Assembly: GCF_951793255.1 (NCBI RefSeq)
Contig: NZ_OX636706.1
Location: 1,773,001 to 1,837,000 of the forward strand
Reading direction: 5' to 3'
From: Desulfovibrio piger
GTDB taxonomy: Bacteria; Desulfobacterota; Desulfovibrionia; Desulfovibrionales; Desulfovibrionaceae
DNA length: 64,000 nucleotides
The notes under the pieces were generated by a model. It had not been told where the DNA came from. It made no database searches and saw only the letters and a program-made list of their open reading frames with translations. This document shows, piece by piece, positions 62,965 to 64,000 of this stretch. A program made the translations under genes and the position numbers. Numbering within the stretch: the first letter of the stretch is position 1; every line of letters begins with the position of its first letter.

Positions 62965-64000
62965 ATGATGAAACAAAAGACAACTGGACACCGTCGTATC
63001 CCTTCCCGCCTGCTGGGAGTCTCGCTCCTGCTGGCGGGCATGAGCCTTGTCCCCGTATCCGGGCCGGTCTGGGCCCGCGAAGGCGCCACCGCGGCCACGT
63101 TCGGCCTGGTGGACGAAGCGCCGCATACCTTCCTGCGTCCGAAGCAGGTCTCCCTCTTCCCCACCCACGCGCTGGTGCAGGGGGAGGAAGAGCTGGAGGT
63201 CCGTGTGCGGGACGGCGTGGGGCGTGTGGAACTTTTCGTGCCCGAGAACGCCCGCAACCTGCAGTTCGACCTGGGGGACGTGCGTCTTGCCAGCTGGCGC
63301 AGCCGGGTGGCCCCGGCCGCCGTGGCCGATGGTGACGCCCGCCGCCGCCAGGATCTGCTGGCCCGCAAGCGTGCCGTGGAAGGGGAGCTGGAAGCCGTCT
63401 CGGCCCGCCTTGGCCTGTGGACGGCCCATGCCGGGGAACGGAGCCTGGAAGCTCTGGAAAAGCTGGATGCCCGCATGGCCGAAGTCATCCCCCGTCTGCG
63501 TGAGCGTCAGGCCGCCCTGCAGCGCGAGCTGAAGACCATCAGCAATGTGCTGGCCAGCCTGCCGCGCGTGACGGAGAGCGGCCAGCTGGTGATCCTGCTG
63601 CTGGACGGCGCACCGGCCGGGAAGGTCCGCGTACGCTACGCCTACACGCTGGACAACAGCGGCTGGGATCCCGTCTATGATCTGGATGCCCGGCCGGAAG
63701 AAGGCACCGTCCGCGTGCTCCTGACGGCCCGGTTGCGCCAGAACTCGGGCATGGACTGGCGCGGGTGTGACCTGTCCATCGTCTGGCAGGACGCCCGTCC
63801 GCTGGATGCGCCCGCCCTGCCTGTCTGGCGGGTGGACGATGGCCCGGTGCCGCGTCCTTACGCCCGGGCCGCTGCGGAATTCAAGGCCGCCCCTGTGGTG
63901 CTGGCCGCCCGGGCCGACAGCGCGCCCAACGCTCCCGCCGCTCCTGTGCCGGTGCTGGACAAGGGCACCTATGCCCGCTGGGATCTGGGCCGCGTGACCC
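62965..64000 (+). CDS. Secreted DUF4139-type protein (partial)
   Basis: At least 345 residues, running off the right edge. The N-terminus (MMKQKTTGHRRIPSRLLGVS, then LLLAGMSLVPVSGPVWAREG) is a signal peptide. A coiled-coil helical segment follows (RRRQDLLARKRAVEGELEAV and later RLRERQAALQRELKTI), then a beta-rich stretch VRVRYAYTLDNSGWDPVYDLDA with LLTARLRQNSGMDW, the hallmark of mucoidy-inhibitor-A/DUF4139 proteins. Function unknown; periplasmic location is inferred. ATG-ATG start with CAGGAACAGG before it. Confidence 0.75.
   Translation, partial: MMKQKTTGHRRIPSRLLGVSLLLAGMSLVPVSGPVWAREGATAATFGLVDEAPHTFLRPKQVSLFPTHALVQGEEELEVRVRDGVGRVELFVPENARNLQFDLGDVRLASWRSRVAPAAVADGDARRRQDLLARKRAVEGELEAVSARLGLWTAHAGERSLEALEKLDARMAEVIPRLRERQAALQRELKTISNVLASLPRVTESGQLVILLLDGAPAGKVRVRYAYTLDNSGWDPVYDLDARPEEGTVRVLLTARLRQNSGMDWRGCDLSIVWQDARPLDAPALPVWRVDDGPVPRPYARAAAEFKAAPVVLAARADSAPNAPAAPVPVLDKGTYARWDLGRVT

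Overview
The window looks like a chromosomal segment of a GC-rich, Desulfovibrio-like sulfate reducer. The evidence is the gene order yceD-rpmF-plsX-fabH-fabG-acpP-fabF-glyA-dCMP deaminase-rib genes-nusB-leuS-holA, which I recall from Desulfovibrio genomes, together with strong GC3 bias. This is an assignment from memory of synteny and protein style; no search was run.

Layout. 1-4800: a partial twin-arginine secreted protein, a MarR regulator with its palindromic operator and a sodium:solute symporter, a small zinc ribbon and a NERD-domain superfamily I helicase. 4910-4985: tRNA-Thr(TGT). 5136-18004: an accessory island. It holds a solitary degenerate type I-C CRISPR repeat, the outer end of a Mu-like phage, a remnant of Mu-like right-end genes arranged as a 2,179-bp inverted repeat, a com/DNA-methyltransferase group, a truncated type I-C cas operon (cas3, cas5, broken cas8c) and an IS200-type insertion sequence. 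18348-26535: purC, an AGCS symporter, a conserved hypothetical, prmC, lon and a RadC-like gene. 27156-40902: the leftward fatty-acid/glyA cluster and rib/nusB/leuS/holA cluster. 40986-50532: LysE exporter, GIY-YIG, YqeB-like, Sel1 protein, recJ, pyrF, gmk, yicC, fmdB. 50737-64000: DJ-1/PfpI protein, lipoprotein, mtaB, M15 peptidase, 6-phosphogluconolactonase, methyltransferase, metallophosphoesterase, ridA, two transporters, ettA and a partial DUF4139 protein.

The most interesting part is 5136-14311. Two copies of a phage module (tail-fibre assembly-like gene, beta-helix gene, tyrosine recombinase) face away from each other. Between them lie two convergent, alternative tail-fibre C-terminal modules. 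Each module begins at the same 17-bp sequence in inverted orientation (8349-8365 and 8816-8832), and both stop codons share one palindrome (8590-8606). This is the architecture of a small invertible fibre segment, located where phage Mu carries its G segment, but next to tyrosine recombinases and not a Gin-type serine recombinase. The left copy leads into a Mom-family DNA-modification gene whose com partner has lost a precise 193-bp block. The right copy keeps com but is followed by a C5 methyltransferase (frameshifted) and an amino-methyltransferase.

The phage remnant sits between the last CRISPR repeat and a cas8c gene cut off after codon 333, and cas7, cas4, cas1, cas2 and all spacers are missing. 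A simple reading is that two Mu-like prophages inserted in a type I-C locus in opposite orientations, and a deletion between them removed the adaptation genes, the array and the rest of both phages.
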